From Ruminococcus flavefaciens (lineage in GTDB: Bacteria > Bacillota > Clostridia > Oscillospirales > Ruminococcaceae): a stretch of DNA of 64,000 nucleotides. The position numbers and the translations under genes are program-made. Positions 1 through 9,563 of this stretch are shown piece after piece. Position 1 is the stretch's first letter; every line of letters begins with the position of its first letter. Under the pieces are notes generated by a model that did not search any database, had not been told where the DNA came from, and was given only the letters and a program-made list of their open reading frames with translations. The DNA lies in contig NZ_FRCT01000004.1 in the NCBI RefSeq assembly GCF_900143025.1, positions 62,001 to 126,000 of the forward strand, given 5' to 3'.

Positions 1-67
1 AGAACAGCAGCAAAAGAAAAGGTAACAGTTTGTTTTTCATTTTTTCCTCCTATATCATGCCAAATAT

Positions 68-979
68 TCAGAACAGATCCAGCATACTGTCGAGATATAT
101 CTCTTCACGAACTGTAAGCTGGTAGTGCGGCTTTGTGAGATAATAAAGCAGAAATTCGAGATTGACAGCACTTCCCAATCCTCTGCCTTCTATTTTGAAA
201 TTGGAAAATCCGAGGGGCAGATAGGCGCTGATGATGTCATCTGTACTGATAAATCCAGGATTTTTCATTGCTTTTGAAAAACGGTATCCGTCCTTGGCAT
301 CAGGTGCGGTACAGATATGCTCGGGACAGTTTTCTCCCAGATTTTTCCGGCTTACATTTTCATAGCAAGCTTTTCTGTCTTTACAGTAAAACGAGCAGCA
401 TTCATTGCACAGAAACTCGACCTTATCTTTCTGGACCTGCGAGAGTGTATCAAGTTTATCGTACATCTTATTCAGTCTGAAATCAGGAATAACATATTTA
501 AAATCACTCCGCTCCGTTTCCTTTAAAAACTCATTGAAATCAGTCTGTACCTTCGTAGTCGAGGAAACGAAGTAAAGGTCGGGATAATTATTCTTAATAT
601 GTTCAAGCAGAAGATCAGAGTGGATTATCACACCATTCTGTACACCTTTGCTTCCTGCGAAAAGCTCACACAGAGCATTGCATTTCCTGTCGGTGAGATG
701 TTCAGGTTTTAAAAGCGAATTGCTGAAAGTAAGCCTTGAAGAAATACCGTATTCATTCATAAGTGCGAGTACATCTTCAGCTTTACATTTGCCGAATCCT
801 GCACGTCCGCCCCCCCAGATACAGTCTGCTGGAGCACCATAGACAGATGCTATTTCGCACCAGTCGTAGAAAAATTCCCGTTGCTCACGGTACAGCGGCA
901 GAAACGCACTGTACAGTTCATAGAACTCAAACAGCCCCGGAAGATGAAAATAAGCTTTATTTTTTGCAGTGTTTTCCAT
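68..979 (-). CDS. U32 peptidase-like cysteine-rich protein
   Basis: This 303-residue protein has no signal peptide. The C-terminal half carries a cluster of cysteines (CNECC, then further Cys at about residues 200-222) followed by the motif FKIEGRG near residue 265. The Cys cluster plus KIEGR is typical of U32 (collagenase-like) peptidase relatives, several of which bind an Fe-S cluster through four cysteines. The N-terminal half resembles the TIM-barrel part only loosely, so the substrate cannot be named. No strong ribosome binding site precedes the ATG. Two partial copies exist: the N-terminus at 17535-17633 and the C-terminus at 30708-31079. This is the only intact copy in the window. Confidence 0.6.
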   Translation of the reverse strand: MENTAKNKAYFHLPGLFEFYELYSAFLPLYREQREFFYDWCEIASVYGAPADCIWGGGRAGFGKCKAEDVLALMNEYGISSRLTFSNSLLKPEHLTDRKCNALCELFAGSKGVQNGVIIHSDLLLEHIKNNYPDLYFVSSTTKVQTDFNEFLKETERSDFKYVIPDFRLNKMYDKLDTLSQVQKDKVEFLCNECCSFYCKDRKACYENVSRKNLGENCPEHICTAPDAKDGYRFSKAMKNPGFISTDDIISAYLPLGFSNFKIEGRGLGSAVNLEFLLYYLTKPHYQLTVREEIYLDSMLDLF

Positions 980-1116
980 ATGTGATCACACCATTTTCTT
1001 TAATTTTAGATATAGTCTCCTTGATCTCAACTGTATCCATTCTACTTTTCTCCTGTTATGAGTTTATACCGCTTTATGATGTGGACAAATATTATCTAAT
1101 CATCTAAACTATATAA

Positions 1117-2256
1117 CTAATCATCCAAATCAAAATCATCAGGACTGAGCATTACTTCAGCACGATGTGCTTCTGACAGGTGACTTCTATTCCAATTCTC
1201 ATTATGACTATCTATATAATTTCGTTTAGTTTTATGGCCTTTATAAACGTACCAACAGGCACTTCCTTTCGGATTATCAAGAGGATAGATAAAAACCTTT
1301 ACATCAAGTGTTTTTCTTGAGTTACCGCAAGGAGTAAAACGTATACCGAATTCTTTTTCAAATTCAAGATCCATTTTCTTCAATTGTGGTATGTCAGGAT
1401 TTACAGCAGGAGGAATAATAAAATCTTTATCATACCACCAAAGAACAGGCTTACCTTCGGGAGGATAGTACTTATTCAGCTTTATCGGAACAGTAATCCT
1501 CTCACCATTCTGCCTATATTCAAATACCACATCTTCAAATGTAAGTTCATCATTTTCGATGTAATCACCCTGAAATTGTACAGCAATTCCCTTTGAACTT
1601 CCGCCTTTATTATTAACAGAAACGCAATGGCTTCTTCCGATCTTACAAGGCATCAAATTAAATCTTGGTATTTCAAATTTGGGCGGCCTGTTATCAGAAG
1701 CGGAATCCATTTTATATTTTAATATAACGAGTTTTTGAACATCGACCATTTCAAGCATTTTCGTACTAAGGCAGCACTGCTCTGTGTTCATATCAAGCAT
1801 CTCTGCTGCACTGAAAAAAACTTCTTCTGCAAAAACGTGGTTATCATTGATCAATGCTAAAAAGGCTTCATAATCTGTAATGACCTTTGCCCATGGCAAA
1901 GACTCTGTATTCCTCTGATATGGCATTCCGTAGTTATCGCCGACATTAATAAATCCGTCAGTTCCATCAGACGTATTGATAAGATTCATCATAAGATAAT
2001 CGCTATCTATACAGGAAGCTGCAATTACGTATGTATGGAATTTATCTGAAAAAGGCACAGCTATCTTCTTTGCATCATTTGGTTCATCGAACATAAAAGT
2101 ATCTGAAATAATTGTTATCCATTTGCTATCCTCGGAATAGTACAGAGCTACAGTTATCTCAGCTTCATTATTGTCATCAGTACAGATATAACCTTTATCG
2201 GTCATATTTGCGTTCATAAAATTTTTCACATCATTAATACTAAAATCTTCTGTCAT
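1117..2256 (-). CDS. hypothetical protein, 379 aa
   Basis: I do not recognise this protein. It is acidic (it ends DDFDLDD), lacks a signal peptide or membrane segment and is probably cytoplasmic. An N-terminal part of about 160 residues looks like a SseB-type or immunity-like fold by composition only. The C-terminal part has Trp/Tyr-rich beta-strand stretches (WWYDKDF, CWYVYKGHK). The Shine-Dalgarno sequence is poor. It is followed after about 140 bp by the U32-like gene on the same strand and is not obviously in an operon with the deacetylase, because a strong terminator lies between them. Confidence 0.5.
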   Translation of the reverse strand: MTEDFSINDVKNFMNANMTDKGYICTDDNNEAEITVALYYSEDSKWITIISDTFMFDEPNDAKKIAVPFSDKFHTYVIAASCIDSDYLMMNLINTSDGTDGFINVGDNYGMPYQRNTESLPWAKVITDYEAFLALINDNHVFAEEVFFSAAEMLDMNTEQCCLSTKMLEMVDVQKLVILKYKMDSASDNRPPKFEIPRFNLMPCKIGRSHCVSVNNKGGSSKGIAVQFQGDYIENDELTFEDVVFEYRQNGERITVPIKLNKYYPPEGKPVLWWYDKDFIIPPAVNPDIPQLKKMDLEFEKEFGIRFTPCGNSRKTLDVKVFIYPLDNPKGSACWYVYKGHKTKRNYIDSHNENWNRSHLSEAHRAEVMLSPDDFDLDD

Positions 2257-2394
2257 TTTTCATTTTAATGTGTATATTTGAAAAAAACATTCCCATAGTA
2301 TCACCTTACTTATTATAATTTATCAAAGCTCACCTTTTTGTTATAAACTATTATACCACATATATTTCTGTTTGTCACTCACCTTTACTATGAA

Positions 2395-2419
2395 ATAGCC
2401 GGCTCATTGAGCCGGCTAT
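2395..2419. terminator. hairpin terminator, bidirectional
   Basis: A 10-bp perfect stem (ATAGCCGGCTC) with a short ATTG-centred loop lies between the end of the deacetylase gene and the 379-aa gene. It would end transcription of the minus-strand deacetylase gene. Confidence 0.7.
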
Positions 2420-2458
2420 GCATAAAACATATCATTATGACTGATTTTGATGCTTCGT

Positions 2459-3712
2459 TTAAGACAGCAAAAGCTGTCTCATCATGACCATATCGAATAT
2501 ATCTATCCTGCCGTCTGTACACAGGTCACCTGCCTGCCAGTCAGCAAGCTTTGTATTGGGAACAGCAAGCAACCATTTCTGCAACAGAACAAGGTCTGAG
2601 ACATTGAATTCACCGTCAGCATTAACATCGCCCTTAACGCTCTCTTTACTTCCCGAATTCACAAGCAGCTTTATATCTGAGGCAGTTAGATCTCCGCCAT
2701 AAGCTGAGATGGAAATACCGTCAATGTCACTGTAGCCTATTCCCAGTTCATCAAAGGCTGACTGAATATCCGACGCAAGAAATACCGCTTTATCGCCGTT
2801 AAAATATGACGGCTGTACAGCGTGCCAGAGCGAAGGTTCTGATGTCCAGCGCTGAAGAGCGATAACAGGCGGATTTCCCGTAGAGCTTACATAATTCAGT
2901 TCTACCGCATATGTATCCCCCAGTTTTTTCAATGTGCTCATATCCAGCGATATCTTATCATTTCCGGAATTTATCTCCTGATACAGCGAATATCCTTTGC
3001 AAGGATATTTCGTAACGCTTGAATACAGGATATTCTTTTTCGGAGCTTCTCCCTGCCTTTCAAACAGCTCGGATATCGTTACAAATTCATAGCCCTGCTC
3101 CACAAGTTTAGGCAGTGCTATCTTCAACGCTTCGACCGTCTGATCGTTGCCTGTGGAATCATGCATAAGGTAAATAGTACCGTCTTTGGCGTATTTCAGG
3201 ATATTCTCCGCTCTTTCATTTGCATCGACCTGTCCCATATAGTCCTGTGTATCAGCACCATAAATGAACGGTATATCAATATTATCATACATAGTCTGGC
3301 TGACACCGATAAACGGAGGACGGAAGCATTTGGTCTTCTCCCCTGTTATCGCCTCGACCTTTTCATCTACATATGCGATCTCCGCCTTTATCTCATCAGG
3401 TGTCATATTCATCATGCTGTTATGCGTTTTTGAATGATTGGCAATCTCCATTCCCATATCATAAGCACGCTTGACAGACTTGGCACTTTCGTTATTGATA
3501 TTCATTCCTATGAGAAAGAAAGTCGCTTTCGCATTATACTTATCCAGAACATCGAGCACTTCATTAGTGGTTGTAGTATTAGGTCCGTCATCAAATGCCA
3601 GTGCAAGCAATTTCGGTTCCGCTTCTGCATTTACCATAATATTCGGAACACATGATATCAGCAATACGGCAGATGATATCACCGCTCCTATCTTAATGAT
3701 GATTTTTCTCAT
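2459..3712 (-). CDS. secreted polysaccharide deacetylase with type I dockerin
   Basis: The mature part begins with a NodB/CE4 domain: AFDDGPNTT (metal-binding Asp pair), a HSKTH metal-binding motif and RPPF, in the canonical order over residues 30-210. A beta-rich segment of about 110 residues follows, probably carbohydrate binding. The last 60 residues are a type I dockerin with two calcium-loop repeats (GDVNADGEFNVSDL and GDLCTDGRIDIFDM). A signal peptide is present. The start is placed at MRKII because GAGGTGA lies 6 nt upstream; a start seven codons earlier lacks such a site. The enzyme should remove acetyl groups from xylan or peptidoglycan-like sugars while docked on a cellulosome scaffoldin outside the cell. 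It has its own promoter and terminator. Confidence 0.9.
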   Translation of the reverse strand: MRKIIIKIGAVISSAVLLISCVPNIMVNAEAEPKLLALAFDDGPNTTTTNEVLDVLDKYNAKATFFLIGMNINNESAKSVKRAYDMGMEIANHSKTHNSMMNMTPDEIKAEIAYVDEKVEAITGEKTKCFRPPFIGVSQTMYDNIDIPFIYGADTQDYMGQVDANERAENILKYAKDGTIYLMHDSTGNDQTVEALKIALPKLVEQGYEFVTISELFERQGEAPKKNILYSSVTKYPCKGYSLYQEINSGNDKISLDMSTLKKLGDTYAVELNYVSSTGNPPVIALQRWTSEPSLWHAVQPSYFNGDKAVFLASDIQSAFDELGIGYSDIDGISISAYGGDLTASDIKLLVNSGSKESVKGDVNADGEFNVSDLVLLQKWLLAVPNTKLADWQAGDLCTDGRIDIFDMVMMRQLLLS

Positions 3713-3758
3713 ATTTGTCACCTCATAAATCACGACTCATTATCGTTCACTTTCCATT

Positions 3759-3787
3759 ATTATAGCACACCGTAAATAAGAATACAA
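3759..3787 (-). promoter_or_regulatory. sigma-A promoter of the deacetylase gene
   Basis: On the minus strand TTGTAT and TATAAT are separated by exactly 17 bp. The predicted start is about 40 bp before the deacetylase start codon. Confidence 0.6.
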
Positions 3788-3993
3788 GAACCGGAATACG
3801 AATTCTTTTTGTTGACATACTCTTTTCCAGCTATATATCATTGAAATGTCTCTGTATCAGGTACTGATTATACGATAATGGCTGACCGAATAAAAGACCG
3901 CTTCGGCGCATCATATGAGCATATTCTAAACGGAAATGTAGGATGTAAGCAAATAGCTTCCCTATACGGAATAAACCATGAAGCTTAGACGAA

Positions 3994-4047
3994 TGCAACT
4001 TACCGTCTAAATAATACAACTTACCATTGAAATATTGCAACTTAATG
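3994..4047. promoter_or_regulatory. three direct repeats with 21-bp period
   Basis: The repeat units TGCAACTTACCG, TACAACTTACCA and TGCAACTTAATG start at 3994, 4015 and 4036, exactly 21 bp apart. The same arrangement precedes the paralogous gene at 31405. On the opposite strand each unit reads TAAGTTGYA. This resembles the 9-bp half sites with 12-bp spacing bound by LytTR-family response regulators (GTT core). The repeats lie about 180 bp upstream of the surface protein gene at 4224. Confidence 0.6.
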
Positions 4048-4223
4048 ATATTATGTTGCCTTTCATCGCAATATTATTATATAATAATAGAAAATCAAAA
4101 ACAAAAGGAAACCTGCATAGAATTAAAGCTAATACTGCAAAACAGTTTATTTATGTACTTCAGCAGTTTCTGATGCGCACAGAAACTGTTCGGAATAAAA
4201 AATAATGTATTATGGAGGTAAAA

Positions 4224-6095
4224 ATGAAACACAGCAAACTCATAACAATGTTTTCAGTTACACTACTCGGAACTTGTCTTGCGATTTTCTCTCCATGCAC
4301 TATTGCAAAGGCAGAAAAATCAAACGGATTTGAGTACACCTATGATACTGAAACAAATGAAGCAACTATCATCGGATATGATGGCGCGTCTTCAACAGTA
4401 AAGATACCTGACAAACTCAACGGTTATACCGTTACAGTTATAGGTGAAAAAGCGTTCTATAACAAGATGATCTCTTCTGTATCTATCCCAAATACGGTCA
4501 AAGCTATTAAAGATGAGGCATTCTGTGCGGACCTTTTCTTACAGGAATTATCTGTTCCTTCCAGTGTTAAAGAGATCGGTACAGATGCATTCGCCTTATG
4601 CAAGTCAATGACGCACGCAGAGATAAAAGGAGCAGCAAAGATTGATAATTATTCGTTCTATGGCTGCACAGGATTAACAGATGTCTCATTTTCGTCGGAC
4701 GTATCTTATATTGGTATCGGAGCATTCTACAATTGTACTTCTCTGGAAAATGTTACGATTCCCGAAGGCGTTACAAAAGTAGATCAGGCAGCATTTTATG
4801 GCTGTTCTTCTTTAACATCTCTGACAGTACTCGGTCCGACAGAACTTGACTGGTGTTCATTTGGTGAATGTCCGGCACTGGCTGAAATACAGCTTTCAGA
4901 TGATTCAAGCACATACAGACGTAACGGGTACAGTGCTTTTTATAATTGTCCTTCACTTTATAAAGTAAATGGCGTTCAGGCTTTGCAGTATCAAACTGAC
5001 AGTAACGGTATTCAATATCCTGTCATCAATCCTGCTATTGAACCCGCTATTCGCAATCATTTTTGCAGAAGTATGAATGTAGGATTTGTAAATGATTACT
5101 GCACAGAGCTTTGTGATTATATAGTTGAAACGGAAACAGATGATTGGATGTGTGACGCATTGAAAGCCCGTCAGCTTCACGACTGGATAATCCGTCACTG
5201 CGAACTTGAAGACGGTAAAGACGGAGAATCAAACAGTGATGCTGAAAATCAGATCGCATCTTCAGTATTTCTTAGTTATGCAATAAACACGCGAGGTCAG
5301 GGTGTAGGCGAATCCGTATGCGCAGGCTATTCAAGAGCATATACCATGCTTCTCGCTACAGCAGGTGTTGAATCATATTGTATCCATAACGGTAGTCGAG
5401 CCTGGAATCTTGTTAAGATAGGTAACAAGTATTATCATACCGATGTGCTGTCTGATGATTACGGAAACTCAGGTATCAGATATTCAAGCTTTCTAAAAAG
5501 TACACTTCGCTCAGGCACCGAAATAAAACAGCTTTCATTAAACGAACATCCGCTGCTCAATATATATCAGAATGATATATCAGGTCAGATCAAAGAATGT
5601 AATGAGTCCTATCTTGATAACAACAATGATGGTATACTGGACTATGACTTTGATCTTGACGGCGTAAATATTCAGTATGATTTCCTGAATGACCTGAACG
5701 CATATCAGGGAATGTTACAGTTTGCATTCGGAACAGGCAGTAATACGGAGCAGATCAACAATAGAATGAGTGAAGTGCTCGCCTATTTACACGCAGCCCA
5801 TAAAGATTATTGGACTTATATCAACGAATCAGGACCGTCAGATCAGAGCGTACACTCAGGAACTAAAGCAACATTCAAAGTCACTTTATTTGGCGATGAT
5901 CTGAAATATCAATGGCAGTATTACAACACAAACACAGGTAAGTGGACAAATGTGAGCCCGTCTAATGTGTCAACTTCCGCTACGCTGTGCTTAACAGCTG
6001 CAACAGACATGAATAACAGAAAATTCCGTTGTATTGTCAAAAACAAAAACGGTCAGAGTATCAATTCTAACGTTGTTATACTGAAAGTCGTTTGA
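4224..6095 (+). CDS. BspA-repeat surface protein, degenerate transglutaminase-like domain (paralog 1)
   Basis: The protein has a signal peptide, then about 230 residues of BspA-type leucine-rich repeats (LRR_5 units such as AFYGCSSLTSLTV). Next come a transglutaminase-like domain (about residues 280-450) and a C-terminal Ig-like domain (FKVTLFGDDLKYQWQYY). The transglutaminase Cys (VCAGYSRAY, residue 366) and Asp (YHTDV, residue 407) are present. The catalytic His expected in HAWN is Arg392 (GSRAWN), so the enzyme is probably inactive. The start is at MKHSK, 5 nt after GGAGG; an ATG four codons earlier overlaps that site. It likely acts at the cell surface in adhesion. It is followed at 6177 by a paralog with no terminator between, so the two are probably co-transcribed. 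Confidence 0.85.
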   Translation: MKHSKLITMFSVTLLGTCLAIFSPCTIAKAEKSNGFEYTYDTETNEATIIGYDGASSTVKIPDKLNGYTVTVIGEKAFYNKMISSVSIPNTVKAIKDEAFCADLFLQELSVPSSVKEIGTDAFALCKSMTHAEIKGAAKIDNYSFYGCTGLTDVSFSSDVSYIGIGAFYNCTSLENVTIPEGVTKVDQAAFYGCSSLTSLTVLGPTELDWCSFGECPALAEIQLSDDSSTYRRNGYSAFYNCPSLYKVNGVQALQYQTDSNGIQYPVINPAIEPAIRNHFCRSMNVGFVNDYCTELCDYIVETETDDWMCDALKARQLHDWIIRHCELEDGKDGESNSDAENQIASSVFLSYAINTRGQGVGESVCAGYSRAYTMLLATAGVESYCIHNGSRAWNLVKIGNKYYHTDVLSDDYGNSGIRYSSFLKSTLRSGTEIKQLSLNEHPLLNIYQNDISGQIKECNESYLDNNNDGILDYDFDLDGVNIQYDFLNDLNAYQGMLQFAFGTGSNTEQINNRMSEVLAYLHAAHKDYWTYINESGPSDQSVHSGTKATFKVTLFGDDLKYQWQYYNTNTGKWTNVSPSNVSTSATLCLTAATDMNNRKFRCIVKNKNGQSINSNVVILKVV

Positions 6096-6176
6096 TTTTT
6101 ATTACCAAATCTAAAAGCTGTTTTCTTTATAAAGAAGAAGCAGCAAAATATATTATTTTTTTAGGAGGATCATAAC

Positions 6177-7859
6177 ATGAAACACAACAAATTTTTCTCA
6201 TTTCTGACAACAGTAATGGTCGGAGCATCAGCTGCTGCTGCACCTGTAAGCATTACTGCCGGAGCAGCATCGAACTATGGTACATTCAACGGACTCGATT
6301 ATACCTATGACACTGAAACAAATGAAGCAAAGATAACGGATTACAGAGGTTCGGATAGTACAGTGGAAATCCCCTCAGTAATCAATGGCTACACTGTTAC
6401 AGAGATCGGAACTTTTGCATTTTATAACCAAAATGTAGTTGAAGTTGTTATACCGGATACAGTAAGAACAATAGACTATGGCGCATTTCAGAAATCCACT
6501 GTAGAGTCTGTAACAATTCCTGCAAGTGTTACAACAATTGACCAGAGAGCATTTCTGAACTGTACGTCTTTGAAATCTCTGACAGTCCTCGGTGCGACTG
6601 AGTTGAATTGCCACTCATTTGAAAACTGTACAGCACTGGAAGAAGTTCAGCTTTCCGACGATTCACAAACATATAGATATTTTGGACATGAAGCTTTTTA
6701 TAACTGTCCTTCGCTCTATAAAGTAAACGGTGTACAAGCTCTGCAATACGAAACGGACAGTAATGGTATTGAGTATCCTGTCATCAATCCTGCTATTGAA
6801 CAGTCTATACGCAATCACTTCAGCAGAAGCATAAATGTAGGATTTGTAGATGATTACTGCACGGAGCTTTGTGATTATATAGTTGAAACGGAAACCGATG
6901 ACTGGATGTGTGATGCACTGAAAGCGCGTCAGCTTCATGACTGGATCGTTCGTCACTGCGACTATGAAGACAGATTAAACGGAGAAAAAACAAGTGATAA
7001 TGAAAACCATGTAGCATCTTCTGTTTTCCTAAGCTATGCAATAAATGTACGTGGAGAAGGTAATGGCGAAACAGTCTGTGACGGCTTTGCAAAAGCATAC
7101 ACGATGCTCCTCTCGGCAGCAGGCATTGAATCATATCACATAGGTCATACTATGCACGCATGGAATCTTGTCAAGATAGATGGTAAATTCTATCATGTTG
7201 ATGTAACGAATGACAACTCCTATGCAGGTTCAAATCTGTCACCATATGGAACTAATTACACTTATTTCCTGAAGAAATCTCTGCATGGCGGCAATATCGT
7301 TCAGAATCATCCTTCTGATCATCCACTGCTCATGGTTTACAATAATAATGTAAATAATGAGATAAAAAATTGCCCACAGGACTACCCTGATAAAAACCGT
7401 GACGGCATTATGGACGATGATTTCAATTTGAACGGCACAGGCGTGTCGTATGGTGATTTCAATGGTGATCTTAATGCATGGCATCATTGGGAATTCATGT
7501 TTGGCGGTTCAATGGATACACTTAACGACAAGCTGCCCGAGATCTTTGATTATCTCCGCCGTAATCACGAATCCTATGATACATACCTTGCAAATTCAAG
7601 TCCGAAGAATGTATCCGCTGCTGTAAATACTACTGCAACTTTCAAGGTTACTTTGTTCGGCGATAATCTGACATATCAGTGGCAGTATTACAATACCAAT
7701 ACAGGAAAATGGGAAAATGTAAACTCAACGACTGCGAAAACTCCTACACTGAAAATTACAGTAAAAAGCGGAATGAATAACAGACAATTCGGCTGTATCG
7801 TAACTAACAAAAACGGTAACTGTATTTACTCCGATATTGCCAAGCTTACTGTTTCATGA
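6177..7859 (+). CDS. BspA-repeat surface protein with intact transglutaminase-like triad (paralog 2)
   Basis: This 560-residue protein has the same layout as the gene at 4224: signal peptide, LRR_5/BspA repeats (about residues 45-150), transglutaminase-like domain and a C-terminal Ig-like domain (FKVTLFGDNLTYQWQYY). The candidate catalytic triad is complete: Cys301 (TVCDGFAKAY), His327 (MHAWN) and Asp342 (YHVDV). It has fewer repeats than its neighbour. AGGAGGATCATAAC places the ATG. The domain could cross-link or cleave peptides at the cell surface; its real substrate cannot be read from sequence. It ends a two-gene unit closed by the terminator at 7895. Confidence 0.85.
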   Translation: MKHNKFFSFLTTVMVGASAAAAPVSITAGAASNYGTFNGLDYTYDTETNEAKITDYRGSDSTVEIPSVINGYTVTEIGTFAFYNQNVVEVVIPDTVRTIDYGAFQKSTVESVTIPASVTTIDQRAFLNCTSLKSLTVLGATELNCHSFENCTALEEVQLSDDSQTYRYFGHEAFYNCPSLYKVNGVQALQYETDSNGIEYPVINPAIEQSIRNHFSRSINVGFVDDYCTELCDYIVETETDDWMCDALKARQLHDWIVRHCDYEDRLNGEKTSDNENHVASSVFLSYAINVRGEGNGETVCDGFAKAYTMLLSAAGIESYHIGHTMHAWNLVKIDGKFYHVDVTNDNSYAGSNLSPYGTNYTYFLKKSLHGGNIVQNHPSDHPLLMVYNNNVNNEIKNCPQDYPDKNRDGIMDDDFNLNGTGVSYGDFNGDLNAWHHWEFMFGGSMDTLNDKLPEIFDYLRRNHESYDTYLANSSPKNVSAAVNTTATFKVTLFGDNLTYQWQYYNTNTGKWENVNSTTAKTPTLKITVKSGMNNRQFGCIVTNKNGNCIYSDIAKLTVS

Positions 7860-7894
7860 TCTATTACATAAAAATATAATACTGGAATACAGAA

Positions 7895-7914
7895 CGGCAG
7901 CCATTTGGCTGCCG
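7895..7914 (+). terminator. rho-independent terminator
   Basis: An 8-bp perfect stem CGGCAGCC/GGCTGCCG with an ATTT loop lies 35 bp after the BspA-like gene, followed by a T-rich stretch. Confidence 0.7.
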
Positions 7915-8169
7915 CTTCATTTTCGGTATAGTTTTAGATCACTGTCAGCTTGACTGGCATGGAATTGAGAGAATATCTGTCTTGATTCGTAATATTACCT
8001 GTTCAATTGTACAGATTTATACTGTACCCGCTACTGCAATACCGGTCTTGGAGGATATAACGCCTGCTTCTATTATCTTCTTGATTTTTTCATTGGCATC
8101 TAATTTGCATACCACTTAGAAAGAGCATTTATCAGCAAGCTTTGCCGTTACAAAAACGGAGCGTAATTT

Positions 8170-8195
8170 TCAGAATTACAAATTTGTAATTCTGA
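8170..8195. promoter_or_regulatory. 26-bp perfect palindrome upstream of the lipoprotein gene
   Basis: The half site TCAGAATTACAAA is followed directly by its exact complement. It lies about 28 bp before a TATAAT-like -10 element (8223-8228), in the position of an operator or activator site. The rest of 7915-8279 shows no gene. The inner 16 bp (ATTACAAATTTGTAAT) recur at 27121-27136. Confidence 0.5.
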
Positions 8196-8279
8196 ACACA
8201 TTTCGTGATCAATGTGGTATTATATAATTACACCAAGAACATCAAGTCTGCAAAATAAATTTGAAATGAGGTAATTATT

Positions 8280-9320
8280 ATGAAAAAAATGATATCTTGT
8301 CTTGCAATACTCACATTATTAGCTTCCACGGTTTCATGCGGAAGTACAGAAAGCGGCGCAACGACCAAAAACTTAACATCTTCCCAAAAAACTACAACTG
8401 TAACAACAACTACATCTGTTACATCAAAAGATAATAAGATAACAACGACTGCTGCAAATAAAAAATCTGATAATATAAAATCTGAAAACAAAGGAAACAG
8501 CACCACAACAGGAGCTGCAAAGCTCGGAAATAGTATCTTCGGTGGTTATGTCACAGCTGATACAGCAATAAAAAAGGCAGCAGATGCAAATTCTGAAACG
8601 CTGCTGACAATCCCTGACAGAACGCAGATAGGCGTATTTGAGAGCGGTATTGACGGTTGGTTTATGACAGATTTCAAGGACACAGTAGGTTACATCCCCG
8701 CAAACAATGTCAAAGAAATTACTCCTTATGATCCGGCACTCGGCGGTGATAATGTACTTGGCGGCTCTGTTACCAAAGATGTCAATCTGATGAGCGGCAT
8801 ACATTCCTATGCAACGAGCCTTATCACGATCCCGAACGGCACACAGGTTAATTATTATCTACTCCCTTCGGATGCAAACTGGTGTGTTGTAAATTATCAG
8901 TATAATGTAGGCTATGTGGAAAGCAAATATATCAAAGCAATAGAGAATTACGATATGACCGGTGAATCTTCCATAGCAAAACATTCAGGTGATGATTTTC
9001 TCGGTACATGGAGTGTAGGTAGAATTTATATCACCATTGTAAAAAGCGGTGCAGGTTACGAAGCATCTGTCAAATGGTCGAGCAGTGCGGCAGAATCGAC
9101 GAACTGGACATATAGTTGTGAATTCAACGGTAAATACCTCGATTCTACAAACGGCCGCTGTGTTGATTCGATTTATGATGAGAACGGAAATGAATCTAAC
9201 ACCGTACGTTATACCAACGGATGTGCACATTTCCGACTCAATGGCAATGGTAATCTGATCTGGGAGGAATTAAGGGATAATACTGTTGGCGATGATACAG
9301 AATTAATGAAGATTTCCTGA
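8280..9320 (+). CDS. lipoprotein with two SH3-like domains
   Basis: The N-terminus is a lipoprotein signal ending in STVSC (Cys20), so the protein should be lipid-anchored on the outer face of the membrane. A low-complexity Thr/Lys linker (residues 25-75) follows. Two bacterial SH3-like repeats come next (about residues 80-145 and 150-215), each ending in a VGY-type strand (DTVGYIPANNV, YNVGYVESKYI). A C-terminal domain of about 110 residues with a lipocalin-like strand pattern completes it. SH3 repeats in such proteins often bind cell wall. The gene stands alone behind a palindrome and a -10 element. The start is preceded by GAGGTAATTATT. Confidence 0.75.
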   Translation: MKKMISCLAILTLLASTVSCGSTESGATTKNLTSSQKTTTVTTTTSVTSKDNKITTTAANKKSDNIKSENKGNSTTTGAAKLGNSIFGGYVTADTAIKKAADANSETLLTIPDRTQIGVFESGIDGWFMTDFKDTVGYIPANNVKEITPYDPALGGDNVLGGSVTKDVNLMSGIHSYATSLITIPNGTQVNYYLLPSDANWCVVNYQYNVGYVESKYIKAIENYDMTGESSIAKHSGDDFLGTWSVGRIYITIVKSGAGYEASVKWSSSAAESTNWTYSCEFNGKYLDSTNGRCVDSIYDENGNESNTVRYTNGCAHFRLNGNGNLIWEELRDNTVGDDTELMKIS

Positions 9321-9366
9321 TATAAATTTCTGCTTCTTCACGATGTGCAAATATAAGAATGTACAG

Positions 9367-9563
9367 CTATCTTGCATATTTTGCTGTCAGCCGTGATAAA
9401 CGCTCCTCAGGTATCGGCAGTCAGGCGTTACAGTTTCTACGACGATACCGAATTCACCATAGCCTGCTCCGCACCTGTTTTCGACAAAGAAGGATTTGAA
9501 CGCTTTACTGCGTATCTCAGTTCTATTGTCCCCGACCATATACCAAAACTCTACAGAAAATGA
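9367..9563 (+). pseudogene. internally deleted GNAT acetyltransferase remnant
   Basis: The sequence matches the GNAT gene at 14137-14676: it contains the SSGIGSQALQF acetyl-CoA motif region, then jumps to the C-terminal part (DDTEFTIACSAPVFDKEGF) and keeps the original stop. The 5' third and a central stretch are missing. It is one of four degraded copies in the window. Confidence 0.8.

Noticed and set aside
3831-4040. A 69-aa minus-strand gene in the gap before the BspA-like gene
   Set aside because: It covers the 21-bp-period repeats and has no ribosome binding site or known motif.
3994-4047. A CRISPR array
   Set aside because: The units are 12 bp with 9-bp spacers at constant 21-bp period, and there are only three; no cas genes are present.
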